Assembly: GCA_000717735.1 (NCBI GenBank) | Contig: JOBE01000042.1 | Span: 3,849 to 67,848 of the forward strand | Source: Streptomyces griseoluteus | GTDB taxonomy: Bacteria > Actinomycetota > Actinomycetes > Streptomycetales > Streptomycetaceae | Length of the DNA stretch: 64,000 nucleotides | Reading direction: 5' to 3' | Notes under the pieces: generated by a model | Databases searched by the model: none | The model's input: only the letters and a program-made list of their open reading frames with translations | What the model was told of the DNA's origin: nothing | Shown: positions 27,460-41,084 of the stretch, in pieces | Numbering within the stretch: position 1 is the stretch's first letter | How the letters are laid out: each line of letters begins with the position of its first letter | Program-made: the position numbers and the translations under genes

Positions 27460-27494
27460 GGTCCGAGCGGCCCCTTTCGGGGGCCGACCGGCTC
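27460..27494. promoter_or_regulatory. Tandem palindromic box between beta-CASP and Adh operons
   Basis: GGTCCGAGCGGCCC (27460-27473) and GGGCCGACCGGCTC (27481-27494) have starts exactly 21 bp apart. They lie 64 bp from the leftward GTG (27396) and 76 bp from the rightward ATG (27571). Confidence 0.55.
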
Positions 27495-27570
27495 ATGTGC
27501 CGTCCGGGGGCTCCGGGGAGCCTGGTGGACGAGGGCCGCAGCGACGCGCGACAGGAAGCAGGTGGGCGCC

Positions 27571-28650
27571 ATGAAGGCACTCGTCTTCCAGGGACCGGGG
27601 CGGATCGCCTGGCAGGACGTACCCGACCCGGGCATCGAGGACCCCGCCGATGCGATCGTCAGGGTCGACGTCGTCACCATATGCGGCACGGACCTGCACA
27701 TCCTCAAGGGGGACGTGCCGGAGGTGACGCCCGGCCGGGTCCTCGGACACGAGGCGGTGGGCACCGTGGTCGAGACCGGAGGCGACGTCCGCACGGTGCG
27801 GCCGGGAGACCGCGTCCTGGTCTCCTGCATCTCCGCATGCGGCAGGTGCCGCTTCTGCCGCGAGAACCGTTATGGGCAGTGCCGTGGCGGAGGTGGCTGG
27901 ATCCTGGGCCACACCGTCGACGGCACGCAGGCCGAGTACGTCCGTGTGCCCTTCGCCGACCTGTCCGTCCACGCGCTGCCGGACACCATCGACGGCTCCG
28001 ACGCGGTCCTGCTCGCCGACATCTTCCCCACGTCCTACGAGGTCGGGGTCCTGAACGGTGCCGTGCGCCCCGCCGACACGGTGGTCGTCGTCGGCGCGGG
28101 CCCCATCGGTCTCGCCGCCATCGCCACCGCCGGCTTCTACAGTCCGGGCCGGATCGTCGCCGTCGACCTGGCCGAGTCGCGGCTGGCCGCCGCCCGTGCC
28201 CTCGGCGCGGACGCCACCGTGAATGCCGAGGAAGGCCCCGAACAGCTCGTCGCGGATCTGACCGACGGCCTCGGCGCCGACGTCGTCATGGAGGCCGTCG
28301 GCGTCCCGGAGGCGTTCGAGATGTGCACCCGGATGGTCCGACCAGGCGGCAGAGTCGCCAACATCGGAGTCCACGGCAAGCCGGCGGTCCTCCATCTCGA
28401 AGACCTGTGGATCAAGGACGTCACGATCACCACCGGGCTGGTGGACACCTCGTCCACACCCATGCTGCTGCGCATGATGGCCGCCGGGCGATTGCCGGCG
28501 GCGGAACTGGTCACCCACCGGTTCGAGCTGGGGCAGATGGAGGAGGCGTACGAGGTCTTCGGCCGGGCGGCCGAGACCGGCGCCTTGAAGGTCGCGCTGG
28601 GCGGCCCGCCGCACACGGTCGTCAGCCTCCCCGACGCGCCGGTAGCTTGA
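27571..28650 (+). CDS. Zinc-dependent alcohol dehydrogenase family protein
   Basis: 359 aa MDR-family oxidoreductase. Catalytic zinc ligands are visible in TICGTDLHILKG and LGHEAVGTVVE; the structural zinc site is the four-cysteine CISACGRCRFCRENRYGQC. The NAD(P) fold has VVGAGPIGLAAIATAGFYSP. The likely substrate is a short-chain alcohol or aldehyde. The ATG at 27571 follows AGGAAGCAGG. It is the first gene of the operon with a HAD phosphatase and a GH65 phosphorylase. Confidence 0.9.
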   Translation: MKALVFQGPGRIAWQDVPDPGIEDPADAIVRVDVVTICGTDLHILKGDVPEVTPGRVLGHEAVGTVVETGGDVRTVRPGDRVLVSCISACGRCRFCRENRYGQCRGGGGWILGHTVDGTQAEYVRVPFADLSVHALPDTIDGSDAVLLADIFPTSYEVGVLNGAVRPADTVVVVGAGPIGLAAIATAGFYSPGRIVAVDLAESRLAAARALGADATVNAEEGPEQLVADLTDGLGADVVMEAVGVPEAFEMCTRMVRPGGRVANIGVHGKPAVLHLEDLWIKDVTITTGLVDTSSTPMLLRMMAAGRLPAAELVTHRFELGQMEEAYEVFGRAAETGALKVALGGPPHTVVSLPDAPVA

Positions 28651-29423
28651 TGAAGGGCCGAGGCTCGCTCTCTCGGCCGCCGGACGGTGTCGTCCTCGAC
28701 ACCGACGGCGTACTGCTCGACTCCGCCGTCGTGCACGCGGCGGCGTGGAAGATCGCGTTCGACGCCTGCCTCGGCCAACTGGCGCCCGACAGCGGGATAC
28801 AGCCGCCCTTCGACGCGGACGCCGAGTACCGCCGGCTCGTCGACGGCAGGACCCGGTACGACGGAGCCGCCGCCTTCCTCACCGCCCGCGGCATTCACCT
28901 CCCACCGGGAGATCCGCACGACGCGCCCGGACGCGGCACGGTCTGGGCCGTCGCGGCACACAAGGAACAGGAGTTCGTCGATCTGCTGCGTACGGAAGGC
29001 GTCACGGCCTTCGCCGACGCCCGGCCGGCTCTCGCGGCCCTGCGCACGGCGGGAGTCCCGTGCGCCGCCGTGTCTGCCTCCCGGCACGCCCGGGCACTGA
29101 TCCGTGCCGCTGGGCTCGCCGGTCTCCTCACCGAGATCGTGGACGGCGAGGACGCCGCCCGGCTCGGCCTCGCCGGCAAGCCGGATCCCGCGCTCTTCCT
29201 GCGGGCGGCGGCCCTCCTCGGCACGCACCCGCGGGAGACCGCGGTCGCCGAGGACGCTCTCGCCGGAGTCGAGGCAGCGCGTCGCGGCGGTTTCGGTCTC
29301 GTCGTCGGCGTCGACCGCACGACGCTGCGACGCACCGCCGCCCTCCTGCGAGAGCAGGGTGCCGACCTGGTGGTTCCCGATCTCACGACGCTGGTCCGGA
29401 GCGTGTGGGGTGAGCGCGGATGA
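28650..29423 (+). CDS. HAD hydrolase, beta-phosphoglucomutase-like
   Basis: 257 aa. Motif I is VVLDTDGVLLDSAVVHAAAW, motif II is AAVSASRHARAL, the conserved lysine is in GLAGKPDPALFLRA, and motif IV is AVAEDALAGVEAARRGGFGL. Cap-domain residues (DGRTRYDGAAAFL) match beta-phosphoglucomutases, which convert beta-glucose-1-P to glucose-6-P. The next gene is a GH65 phosphorylase that would make beta-glucose-1-P. Start and previous stop overlap by one base (TGATG). M. tuberculosis Rv2006, in the DosR regulon, carries HAD and GH65 parts in one chain. Confidence 0.88.
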   Translation: MKGRGSLSRPPDGVVLDTDGVLLDSAVVHAAAWKIAFDACLGQLAPDSGIQPPFDADAEYRRLVDGRTRYDGAAAFLTARGIHLPPGDPHDAPGRGTVWAVAAHKEQEFVDLLRTEGVTAFADARPALAALRTAGVPCAAVSASRHARALIRAAGLAGLLTEIVDGEDAARLGLAGKPDPALFLRAAALLGTHPRETAVAEDALAGVEAARRGGFGLVVGVDRTTLRRTAALLREQGADLVVPDLTTLVRSVWGERG

Positions 29424-31810
29424 CCACCGGCTGGACGTGGAGTTACGACCGGTACGACCCGGAGCGCGAGCCGCTGGTCGAAGCGCTCTGCACCCTCGGC
29501 AACGGCCGGTTCGCCACCCGCGGCTCCGCTCCCGAGTGCCCCGCCGGAGGCGCGCACTATCCGGGTACCTATCTGGCCGGCTGCTACGACCGGCTCACCT
29601 CGGTCGTCGCCGGCGAACGGGTCGACAACGAGGACCTCGTCAACCTTCCGAACTGGACACTTCTGCGCTACCGCCGCCTGCCGGACGACGGGCCGGCCGG
29701 CGACTGGCTGACGCCCGACGCCGGGGAGCTGCGCCACTACGACGTCCGTCTGGACCTGCGTGCGGGCGTGCTCACCCGGCGCTTGTTCTTCGAGGACACC
29801 CACGGGCGGGGCCTGCGCGTCAGCCACATCCGCGTCGTGCACATGGGAGACTCCGGTCTTGCTGCCCAGTGCACCCTGTTCCGCGCCTACGGTTGGAGCG
29901 GCTCCGTCGAGGTGCAGTCCGTCCTCGACGGCACCGTCGCCAACGCCGGAGTGGAACGCTACCGGCACCTTGACGGGCGTCATCTCACGGACCACCGGAC
30001 CGGATTCGCGCCCGACGGTGTCTCCTGGATCTCCTGCCGTACCGTCGACCCGGGCATCAGCATCGCCATGGCGGTGCGCACAGTCACCCGCCCCACGCGG
30101 CCCGCGCGGGAGGAGGCCACCAGTACCGGCACCGTGCAGACGTACCACCTGCCGGTCGTTCCCCGCCGCTCGGCGATGGTCGTGAAGACTCTGGCACTGC
30201 ACACCTCGATGGACTGGCCCGCAGTCGACCCGCTCTCGGCAGCCACCGACGTGATCGCCCGTGCTCCTTCCTTCCCGCAGCTGCTCTCCACCCACAAGGC
30301 GGCCTGGCAGCGAGTCTGGGAGCAGGGTGAGTTGCACGTGCCCGGGGAGGCGGGCCGCATCCTGCGGCTGCACGTGTTCCACCTGCTGCAGACGCTCTCC
30401 CCGCACACGGCGGACCTCGACGTGGGCGTGCCCGCTCGCGGGCTGCACGGTGAGGCGTACCGGGGGCACGTCTTCTGGGACGAGCTCTTCGTCCTGCCCT
30501 ACCTCGACCTCCACTTCCCCGAAGTGGCCCGCGCGTTGCTCATGTACCGGCACCGTCGACTGCCGGCCGCCCGCAAGGCCGCCCGCCTCGTCGATCAGCA
30601 AGGGGCCATGTATCCATGGCAGAGCGCGAGTTCGGGCCGCGAGGAGACACAGGCCCTGCACCTCAACCCCCGCTCCGGGCGCTGGCTGCCCGACCACTCC
30701 AGGCTCCAGCGCCATGTGGGCTCGGCCGTCGTGTACAACGTCTGGCGGTATGCGCAGTCCACCGGCGACCGCGGATTCCTCCACGCCGCCGGAGCGGAGA
30801 TCCTCCTTGAGGTCGCCCGCTACTGGTCCGGGGCCGCCACCTTCGACCCGGCGCTCGGCCGCTACCGCGTCCGCGGGGTCATGGGACCGGACGAGTACCA
30901 CGACGCCTATCCCGCTGCCACGAGCCCGGGCATCGACGACAACGCCTACACCAACGCGACCGCCGCCTGGGTGCTCGCCCGGGGCCTCGACCTGCTCGGC
31001 GAACTGCCGGCGGCCCGACGCTCGGAACTGTCGGAGCAACTGTCGCTGGACGCCGGCGAGATCGCTCGCTGGGAGGACGTCTCCCGCCGCCTGTACGTGC
31101 CGTTCCACCAGGGCGTGGTGAGCCAGTTCGAGGGATACGGAGACCTGGCGGAGCTCGACTGGGAGGCGTACCGGGCCCGGTACGGCGACATCCGCAGACT
31201 CGACCGGATCCTGGAGGCCGAGGGCGACACGGTCAACCGCTACCAGGCGTCGAAGCAGGCCGACACCCTCATGCTGGGCTACCTCTTCCGGCTCGACGAG
31301 TTGTACAGCCTGTTCGGTCGGCTGGGCTACGGGCTGGACGACGAGACGTGGCGTGCGACCGTCTCGTACTACCTGCGCCGCACCAGCCACGGCTCGACGC
31401 TCAGCAGTCTCGTCCACGGCTGGGTGCTGGCCCGGCAGAAAGGCGCTGAAGCCTGGCGCTACTGCGAGGAGGCGCTGCTCGCCGACGTGGCCGATGTCCA
31501 GGGCGGCACGACCGGCGAGGGCATCCATCTCGGCGCGATGGCCGGCACGATCGACCTCGTCGAACGCGGGATCACCGGCCTGGCAACGGGACCGGAAGGG
31601 CTTCGGGTGGCTCCGGTGCCGCTGGCGGAGATCCCCCGGTTCGCCTTCACCCTGTGCGTCGGCCGCCATCGAGGGGTGCGCCTGCGGATGCTTCCCGGTC
31701 GGCTGGCCATCCGGGTCCCCGCCTCGCCCGAGGGCCCGCTCGCCGTCGTCCTCCCCGGCGACCGGCGGGTCACTGTCGCACCCGGACAGGAGCGTTGGTT
31801 CCGTCTGTAA
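29420..31810 (+). CDS. Glycoside hydrolase family 65 (maltose/trehalose/kojibiose phosphorylase type)
   Basis: 796 aa, full length for the family. The N-terminal sandwich starts WSYDRYDPEREPLVEALCTL, then GNGRFATRG. The (alpha/alpha)6 barrel carries the general-acid motif RGVMGPDEYHDAY, preceded by GHVFWDELFVLPYLDLHFPE. A phosphate-binding region follows (QADTLMLGYLF ... RRTSHGSTLSSLVHGW). It phosphorolyses an alpha-glucoside to beta-glucose-1-P. The exact disaccharide cannot be fixed from sequence. ATGA overlap with the HAD gene. Confidence 0.92.
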   Translation: MTTGWTWSYDRYDPEREPLVEALCTLGNGRFATRGSAPECPAGGAHYPGTYLAGCYDRLTSVVAGERVDNEDLVNLPNWTLLRYRRLPDDGPAGDWLTPDAGELRHYDVRLDLRAGVLTRRLFFEDTHGRGLRVSHIRVVHMGDSGLAAQCTLFRAYGWSGSVEVQSVLDGTVANAGVERYRHLDGRHLTDHRTGFAPDGVSWISCRTVDPGISIAMAVRTVTRPTRPAREEATSTGTVQTYHLPVVPRRSAMVVKTLALHTSMDWPAVDPLSAATDVIARAPSFPQLLSTHKAAWQRVWEQGELHVPGEAGRILRLHVFHLLQTLSPHTADLDVGVPARGLHGEAYRGHVFWDELFVLPYLDLHFPEVARALLMYRHRRLPAARKAARLVDQQGAMYPWQSASSGREETQALHLNPRSGRWLPDHSRLQRHVGSAVVYNVWRYAQSTGDRGFLHAAGAEILLEVARYWSGAATFDPALGRYRVRGVMGPDEYHDAYPAATSPGIDDNAYTNATAAWVLARGLDLLGELPAARRSELSEQLSLDAGEIARWEDVSRRLYVPFHQGVVSQFEGYGDLAELDWEAYRARYGDIRRLDRILEAEGDTVNRYQASKQADTLMLGYLFRLDELYSLFGRLGYGLDDETWRATVSYYLRRTSHGSTLSSLVHGWVLARQKGAEAWRYCEEALLADVADVQGGTTGEGIHLGAMAGTIDLVERGITGLATGPEGLRVAPVPLAEIPRFAFTLCVGRHRGVRLRMLPGRLAIRVPASPEGPLAVVLPGDRRVTVAPGQERWFRL

Positions 31811-31837
31811 GAAGTGGCTCCGTCGGTGAGAAGCGGT

Positions 31838-32827
31838 TCAGTCGAAGGCGAGCACCTCGGAGACGGGACGGCGCGGTGTGGCCCGACCCTGGGGGCCGTA
31901 GCCCAGGCGGATCACCATGTGAACGAAGCTGACCCCCGAGCCGGGATCGCTTGCTTCGGAACGGAGTTCGGGCCATTCCAGCGGTTGGGACATCAGGGAG
32001 GTGGCAAGGCCGTCGAGGGTGGCCTGCAGGAGGACCCGCTGCAGGGCCTGGCCGGCCTTCAACCATTCCTCCCGGGTGTCCTCGACTGTGCCGAGCAGTG
32101 CGATCTGAGGATTCTTCTCGAAGCGTGCCGAGGTGCGGGCGGGAACCTGTCGGGGGGCGCCGAAGTCCCTGACGGGGGAGGTCACGTCGTACTGCCTCGG
32201 GCCGAAGGCGTACGAGGGGATGCCCTCGGTGCCGGGGCCTTCCCCACCCGCACCGGTGCGTGTCCAGGCGGCGATCTCCGCGCGTACGGCCTCGTCCGCC
32301 GCCTCGAACAGCTCAGAGGCGTGGACGAGACCCATGACGGTGTCGGTGTGCCACGCTCCCGGTACGACGAGTCGGCAGCCCTCGACGAGGGCCGCGGCAC
32401 GGAGTCCGTCGATCACTTCGGAGGGGATCCGTTCTTCGGTGAAGGGGAAGCGGCTGGTGTGCCGACGCGACAGGGCGGCATGGAGTATGCCCAGTTCGCT
32501 GTCGGCGTCGTCGGGACCGTCGAACCGTACGTCGGCGAGGTGCCAGGGATCGTTCGGGGAGGGCAGCAGCCGGACCACGGGATGCAGGGCCCGGTGCGCG
32601 GCGGCGACCCGCAGACCGAACAGGGCGGCGCCGCAGCCGAGGTGGAGGGACCGGTGGTCGGGGTCACCGCGCGGCATGCCGCGCAGCGGGTCGCCGTGCA
32701 GTTCGACGACCCCGGTGCCCGTCGTGCAGACGAACTTCCAGGGCTGTGCGTTGTGCATCGAGGGAGCCGTGACGGCGTCTTCGATCAGCGACGTCACGAG
32801 TGGTCGGGTCAGCGCGGTGGTAGACAC
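31838..32827 (-). CDS. Acg-type nitroreductase family protein
   Basis: 329 aa. The FMN-binding start is EDAVTAPSMHNAQPWKFV, the middle has LHLGCGAALFGLRVAAAHRA, and the end has LQATLDGLATSLMSQPLEWP with a closing RLGYGP. The double-length nitroreductase layout matches Acg (Rv2032), a DosR-regulon flavoprotein thought to sequester FMN. It starts 23 bp after the CBS gene at 32850-33473, so it is probably co-transcribed from the boxes at 33551-33586. Confidence 0.88.
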   Translation of the reverse strand: MSTTALTRPLVTSLIEDAVTAPSMHNAQPWKFVCTTGTGVVELHGDPLRGMPRGDPDHRSLHLGCGAALFGLRVAAAHRALHPVVRLLPSPNDPWHLADVRFDGPDDADSELGILHAALSRRHTSRFPFTEERIPSEVIDGLRAAALVEGCRLVVPGAWHTDTVMGLVHASELFEAADEAVRAEIAAWTRTGAGGEGPGTEGIPSYAFGPRQYDVTSPVRDFGAPRQVPARTSARFEKNPQIALLGTVEDTREEWLKAGQALQRVLLQATLDGLATSLMSQPLEWPELRSEASDPGSGVSFVHMVIRLGYGPQGRATPRRPVSEVLAFD

Positions 32828-32849
32828 GGTTCGTCCTGTCTGAGGTGGG

Positions 32850-33473
32850 TCACCAAGAGATGTCGTGCGGAGTCCGGGTGGCGGATGTGAGATGTGTGTC
32901 GTCTTCGTGGAAGGACAGCCGGTCCACGACGGCGACGACGCCGTCCACGCGCTCGGCGAGTCCGACGAGCATCAGGGCCTGACTCCGCCACCGGACGCGG
33001 CCCCCCAGCGTCACCACGCCGTCGAGGGCGTGCACGTCCACCGCATCCCCGGGCAGGCCCATGGCATCCGCGAGGACGTCCTCACGGATGCGGCGCCGTA
33101 TCTCCGAGTCCGGGCGCAGGTAGACACAGAGCAGATCGCGGCGGGTCACGATGCCTACCAGTCGTTCCTCCTCGTCGACCACGGGAAGACGCTCGACTCC
33201 GCGGCGCACCATCAGCCGTGCCGCGTCCGCCACCGTCTCCTCGGCGTGAACCGTGACCGCCGGCGTGGTCATCAGGTCCCGCGCAGTCAGCTCGTGGCGG
33301 GCCAGGAGGTCGCTCTCGGAGACGACTCCGACGACATGGTCGTCCTCGTCCAGGACGGGGACCCCGCTGATGTCGTGCTCGGCGAACATCTTCGCCACCT
33401 CCTTGAACGGGGTCGCGGGGACGGCGGAGACCACGTCGTCGGTCATCAGACCGCCGACCTTCATGTGCTTCAT
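32850..33473 (-). CDS. CBS-CBS-BON domain protein
   Basis: 207 aa: CBS1 (VGGLMTDDVVSAVPATPFKE ... GVVSESDLLARHE), CBS2 (LMTTPAVTVHAEETVADAAR ... GIVTRRDLLCVYL), BON (VDVHALDGVVTLGGRVRWRS). The ATG at 33473 follows AGGAGGCGCGGCG. It is first gene of a two-gene leftward operon with the nitroreductase. Confidence 0.88.
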   Translation of the reverse strand: MKHMKVGGLMTDDVVSAVPATPFKEVAKMFAEHDISGVPVLDEDDHVVGVVSESDLLARHELTARDLMTTPAVTVHAEETVADAARLMVRRGVERLPVVDEEERLVGIVTRRDLLCVYLRPDSEIRRRIREDVLADAMGLPGDAVDVHALDGVVTLGGRVRWRSQALMLVGLAERVDGVVAVVDRLSFHEDDTHLTSATRTPHDISW

Positions 33474-33550
33474 CGCCGCGCCTCCTGTTCGAGGGTTCGG
33501 ACGGTGCTGTCCCGCATCACCACCCTCCGACAAGCGCTCGGGGTCGGCGA

Positions 33551-33586
33551 GGGCCGAATGGTCCACCCTCAGGACCGAACGGGCTC
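33551..33586. promoter_or_regulatory. Tandem palindromic box upstream of CBS/nitroreductase operon
   Basis: GGGCCGAATGGTCC (33551-33564) and GGACCGAACGGGCT (33572-33585) have starts 21 bp apart, 78 bp from the CBS ATG at 33473. Confidence 0.55.
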
Positions 33587-33622
33587 GTCACCGCCGCGTC
33601 CGCGCCCTGCCCGACCGGGGGC

Positions 33623-33637
33623 GGGACCTTTGGTCCC
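33623..33637. promoter_or_regulatory. Perfect GGGACC-TTT-GGTCCC palindrome upstream of Usp
   Basis: A 15-bp palindrome with a 3-base spacer, 85 bp before the Usp ATG at 33722. It resembles the mycobacterial DosR box core (GGGACT-WW-AGTCCC) more than the other copies do. Likely a variant site for the same regulator. Confidence 0.45.
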
Positions 33638-33721
33638 GTTCATTGCCCCCAGCGGCCCTGCGGTCATCGGGACCAGCTGCCAGGGTGGAAGGAGGTCCCT
33701 CGGACCCTGCGAGGAGGAGCC

Positions 33722-34931
33722 ATGAGCGCAGCCACAACCGGTCCTGGTCTGGGCAGGGTCGTCGTCGGCGTCGACGGATCACCGTCCGCACGCACGGCGG
33801 TGATGTGGGCGGCAGCGGAGGCGGCCCTGCGGGGCAGTACTCTCTGCCTCGTTCATGCGGCGGACACGGACGCACCGGTCCCGTTTCTGTCCGAGGCGGA
33901 GGTCGTCGGGAGCCGGCAAGCGGGGCGGGAGCTGCTCGACCGGACCGCCGAGGCGATCACGGAGCGCCATCCCGAGCTGGCGGTCGTCACGGAACTCACG
34001 GATGGCCCAGCGCCCGGCAGCCTGCGACGAGCCGCCGCCCTGACCGGCACGATCGTCGTCGGACACCGGGGCCTCGGCGGGTTCTCCTCGCTGTTGCTCG
34101 GATCGGTCGGTCTTGAGGTCGCGGCCGGCGCCACCACGCCCATGGCCTGGGCTGCGGACGAGGCTCACCTGCGAGGAGCGGGACTGCGCCTGGTGGTCGC
34201 GCTACCACCGCAGCACGACACCCAGCACGTCGACGACACTCCTCGTCACCTGGCGCAGCAGCAGGCCGGCACGGAAGCTCTGGGTACCGCGCTCGCCTGG
34301 GCGCACGCCCGGCACCCGGGCGTCCAGTCCACCTCCGCCCTTCTCGACGGGTTCCCGGCAGGAGTCCTGGCCGGCCTGTCACACGAGGCCGACATGATCG
34401 TGCTGGGCTCCCGGCATCTGAGTCGTACCGAGGAGTTCCTTAGCTCCGGTTCCCTCGTCGTTCCGGTCACCGCGAAGGCGCACTGCCCGGTGGCCGTCGT
34501 GGGCGACGCGGAACACGTCACGCAGGAGACGCCCTACCTCGTTGCCGGTGTCGACGGCAGCGAGTCCTCACGAGCAGCCCTGGCCTGGGCTTTCGAGGAA
34601 GCGGACCTCCGGCGCTGCGCACTGCGTGCCGTCGCCGTCTGGCAGCCACCTGTCTTCTCCCTGCACGGTGCTGACACGCTGTTCCACGCCGAGCGCCGCC
34701 TGCTCTCGGAATCCACCGCGGGCTGGGCGGAGAAGTATCCCGACGTCCGGCTCACCCACGAGGTTCCCATCGGCTCCCCCGTAGAGATCCTCGCGGACGC
34801 AGCCGAGCACGCCCTTGCCGTCGTCGTCGGCCGTCGAGGCCGGGGCGGATACACCGATGCGCGTCGGATCCGTCGTCCACGGGCTGCTGCACCGGGCCCA
34901 CTGCCCGGTGATCACCGTCCCTGCCGGGTGA
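33722..34931 (+). pseudogene. Chimeric universal stress protein made from two tandem genes, with C-terminal frameshift
   Basis: The first ~135 residues match domain 1 of the Usp at 16887 (RVVVGVDGSPSARTAVMWAA ... VVGHRGLGGFSSLLLGSVGL). At residue ~140 (AAGATTP-MAWAADEAHL) the frame passes directly into the second gene of the pair (compare LVWGADEAVRRGLALRLVVA at 17789). That portion has two further Usp domains. So the second half of gene 1 and the start of gene 2 were deleted in frame. Near 34858 a two-base loss shifts the frame. The proper ending ([20 protein letters not shown]) is read in the +1 frame and stops at 34931. In the shifted frame translation stops at 34942. Confidence 0.8.
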
Positions 34932-34938
34932 GCGAGCC

Positions 34939-39346
<4,408 letters not shown>

Positions 39347-39350
39347 GGCG

Positions 39351-40037
39351 CTACCCCTGCTCGGCGTCGTGTTCGTGGACCTGTGCGGCGATCACGGCCG
39401 CCTGCACACGCCGTTCCACGCCCAGCTTGCCCAGCAGTCGTGAGATGTGGTTCTTGACCGTTTTCTCGGACAGGTAGAGCTGCTTCGCGATCTGCCGGTT
39501 GGTGAGGCCCTCGCCGATCAGGTCGAGCACGGACCGCTCCCGCTCGGACAGCGCCGAGAGCCGCTCGTCCTCCGGTGGCTTCGCCGTCTCCGGGTCCCGC
39601 AGCGAGTGCATCAGCCGGGCGGTGGTGGCCGGGTCCAGCATCGACTGCCCGGTGGCCACGGTCCGCACCGCCGACACGAGGTCGGACCCCTTGATCTGCT
39701 TGAGCACGTACCCGGAGGCGCCGGCCATGATCGCGTCGAGGAGCGCGTCCTCGTCGTCGAACGACGTCAGCATCAGGCAGGCCAGCTCGGGCATCCGGGA
39801 GCGCAGCTCCCGGCACACGGAGATGCCGTCGCCGTCGGGCAGCCGTACGTCAAGCACCGCTACGTCCGGCCGGAGCGCGGGCCCCCTGGCCAGCGCCTGC
39901 TCGGCCGTCGACGCCTCGCCGACCACCTCCATGTCGGGCTCGTCGTCGATCAGGTCATGAAGGCCCCGGCGGACGACCTCATGATCATCGACGAGGAACA
40001 CCCGCGTGGGTACGGCAGCTGTCGGCAGATCGTTCAT
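39351..40037 (-). CDS. osdR: NarL/LuxR-family response regulator (DevR/OsdR type)
   Basis: 228 aa. The receiver domain (residues ~10-125) has the acidic pair LVDDHEVV, phosphorylation site [13 protein letters not shown] (Asp63), the switch [11 protein letters not shown] and Lys in [12 protein letters not shown]. The LuxR HTH (~165-220) is [20 protein letters not shown], then [20 protein letters not shown]. It is the probable binder of the GGNCC-N4-GGNCC boxes through this window. The ATG at 40037 was chosen because upstream in-frame codons lack homology. No box precedes it. Confidence 0.92.
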   Translation of the reverse strand: MNDLPTAAVPTRVFLVDDHEVVRRGLHDLIDDEPDMEVVGEASTAEQALARGPALRPDVAVLDVRLPDGDGISVCRELRSRMPELACLMLTSFDDEDALLDAIMAGASGYVLKQIKGSDLVSAVRTVATGQSMLDPATTARLMHSLRDPETAKPPEDERLSALSERERSVLDLIGEGLTNRQIAKQLYLSEKTVKNHISRLLGKLGVERRVQAAVIAAQVHEHDAEQG

Positions 40038-40103
40038 GGCGACCCCTGTGATCGGTCGGGTGGGTACCCGCCCCCTCACAAGGATTGTCCGTCATGGAGC
40101 GTC

Positions 40104-40658
40104 TCAAGGGGCACCGAGATCCATCCGGACGTCGACGACGCCCTCCGCGGCCCGCACGGCGCGGGCGACCAGCGGCACCAGCGACCTGTCGGAGAGCGAC
40201 CCCCGGATCGTGGCCACACCGTCCGCGACCATGACATCGAGCCCAGCGGGGGAGGCCGGCTCGCCGAGCACGGAGTGGCGGATGTCCTCCTCGATCCCGG
40301 CGTCCGTACGGAGGAACACCTTCAGCAGATCGCTCCGGCTGACCACACCCTCCAACATGCCGACGCCGTTGACCACGGGCAGGCGCTTGACCCTCCGCGT
40401 CGCCATGACCCGCGCCGCTTCGGCGAGCGTCGCGTCGGGATGGACGGTCACGGCCGGGCTGGACACGAGTTCCCCGGCCCGTACGGCTCCGGCCTTGGAC
40501 GCCGCGGCGAACTCGTCCGGGAGGGGCTCGTCGGTGCGGAACTCCTCCTTCGGCAGCAGATCCGCCTCGGAGACGACCCCGATCACCCGGCCCTCACCCT
40601 CCAGGACGGGCAAGGCGCTCACCTTCCAGTGGTCCACGGTGTAGCGCCAGGCGGTCAT
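40104..40658 (-). CDS. CBS-CBS-BON domain protein, N-terminally truncated
   Basis: 184 aa. Compared with its paralogue at 25062-25715, the first ~30 residues, including the xVMTxxVVxV strand of CBS1, are missing. The protein begins TAWRYTVDHWKVSALPVLEG. The rest is normal: GVVSEADLLPKEEF, VSSPAVTVHPDATLAEAARV, GVVSRSDLLKVFL and BON (LDVMVADGVATIRGSLSDRS). The ATG at 40658 follows GGGAG. Ligand binding in CBS1 is probably impaired. It lies just downstream of a broken Crp-like gene. Confidence 0.8.
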   Translation of the reverse strand: MTAWRYTVDHWKVSALPVLEGEGRVIGVVSEADLLPKEEFRTDEPLPDEFAAASKAGAVRAGELVSSPAVTVHPDATLAEAARVMATRRVKRLPVVNGVGMLEGVVSRSDLLKVFLRTDAGIEEDIRHSVLGEPASPAGLDVMVADGVATIRGSLSDRSLVPLVARAVRAAEGVVDVRMDLGAP

Positions 40659-40683
40659 TTCGTTCTCCCAGAGGAGTGAAGAT

Positions 40684-40917
40684 CTACAGGCGGCTCCCGT
40701 GCGGGGCGTAGAGATCCAGCAGCCGCACACGGGCGGAGCAGAGACGGTGGGCGCGCCTCTGTCCCCGAAATCGTCCGGGGGAGGCCGAAGACGTATCCAC
40801 CTTCCTCGAACGGCCGGGTCTCTTCAGGGGAGCCGCCGGGCCGGCGCACTTCAACAGCCGGTGACGTCTGTCGGTGGAGAGAGCTGCCGTGAGCGGTGGG
40901 TCAGCAGGAGTGCTCAT
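40684..40917 (-). pseudogene. Crp-like cyclic-nucleotide-binding protein, decayed
   Basis: The frame opens with STPADPPLTAALSTDRRHRL, like the start of a cNMP-domain protein, and ends with ARVRLLDLYAPHGSRL, the typical C-terminal tail of Streptomyces Crp/cNMP proteins. Between them the matching piece PEETRPFEEGGYVFGLPR is in another frame and most of the domain is deleted. It occupies the same place, directly before a CBS-BON gene, as the Crp remnant at 25726-25875. Confidence 0.6.
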
Positions 40918-40973
40918 CGGGCCTCCGCATCAGCGTCCACTCCCAGTCTGGCCGCCTTCTGTGGGGGCGAGGA

Positions 40974-41008
40974 GGGCCGGACGGCCCCCTTGGGGGCCTG
41001 TTCGGCCC
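40974..41008. promoter_or_regulatory. Tandem palindromic box upstream of the decayed Crp/CBS operon
   Basis: GGGCCGGACGGCCC (40974-40987) and GGCCTGTTCGGCCC (40995-41008) have starts 21 bp apart, 57 bp before the Crp-like start. This is the rightmost copy and marks the edge of the island. Confidence 0.55.
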
Positions 41009-41084
41009 GTGCGAGGCGTGCCCGAACCGTCTCGCCCCGGGCGGCGCGGGCGGCGCGGGCGAGCGCGGCGGCACGGCGCAAGAG

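Noticed and set aside
40062..40069. GGGTACCC palindrome upstream of the response regulator
   Set aside because: Only 8 bp, different from the GGNCC-N4-GGNCC layout, and such palindromes are frequent in this GC range.
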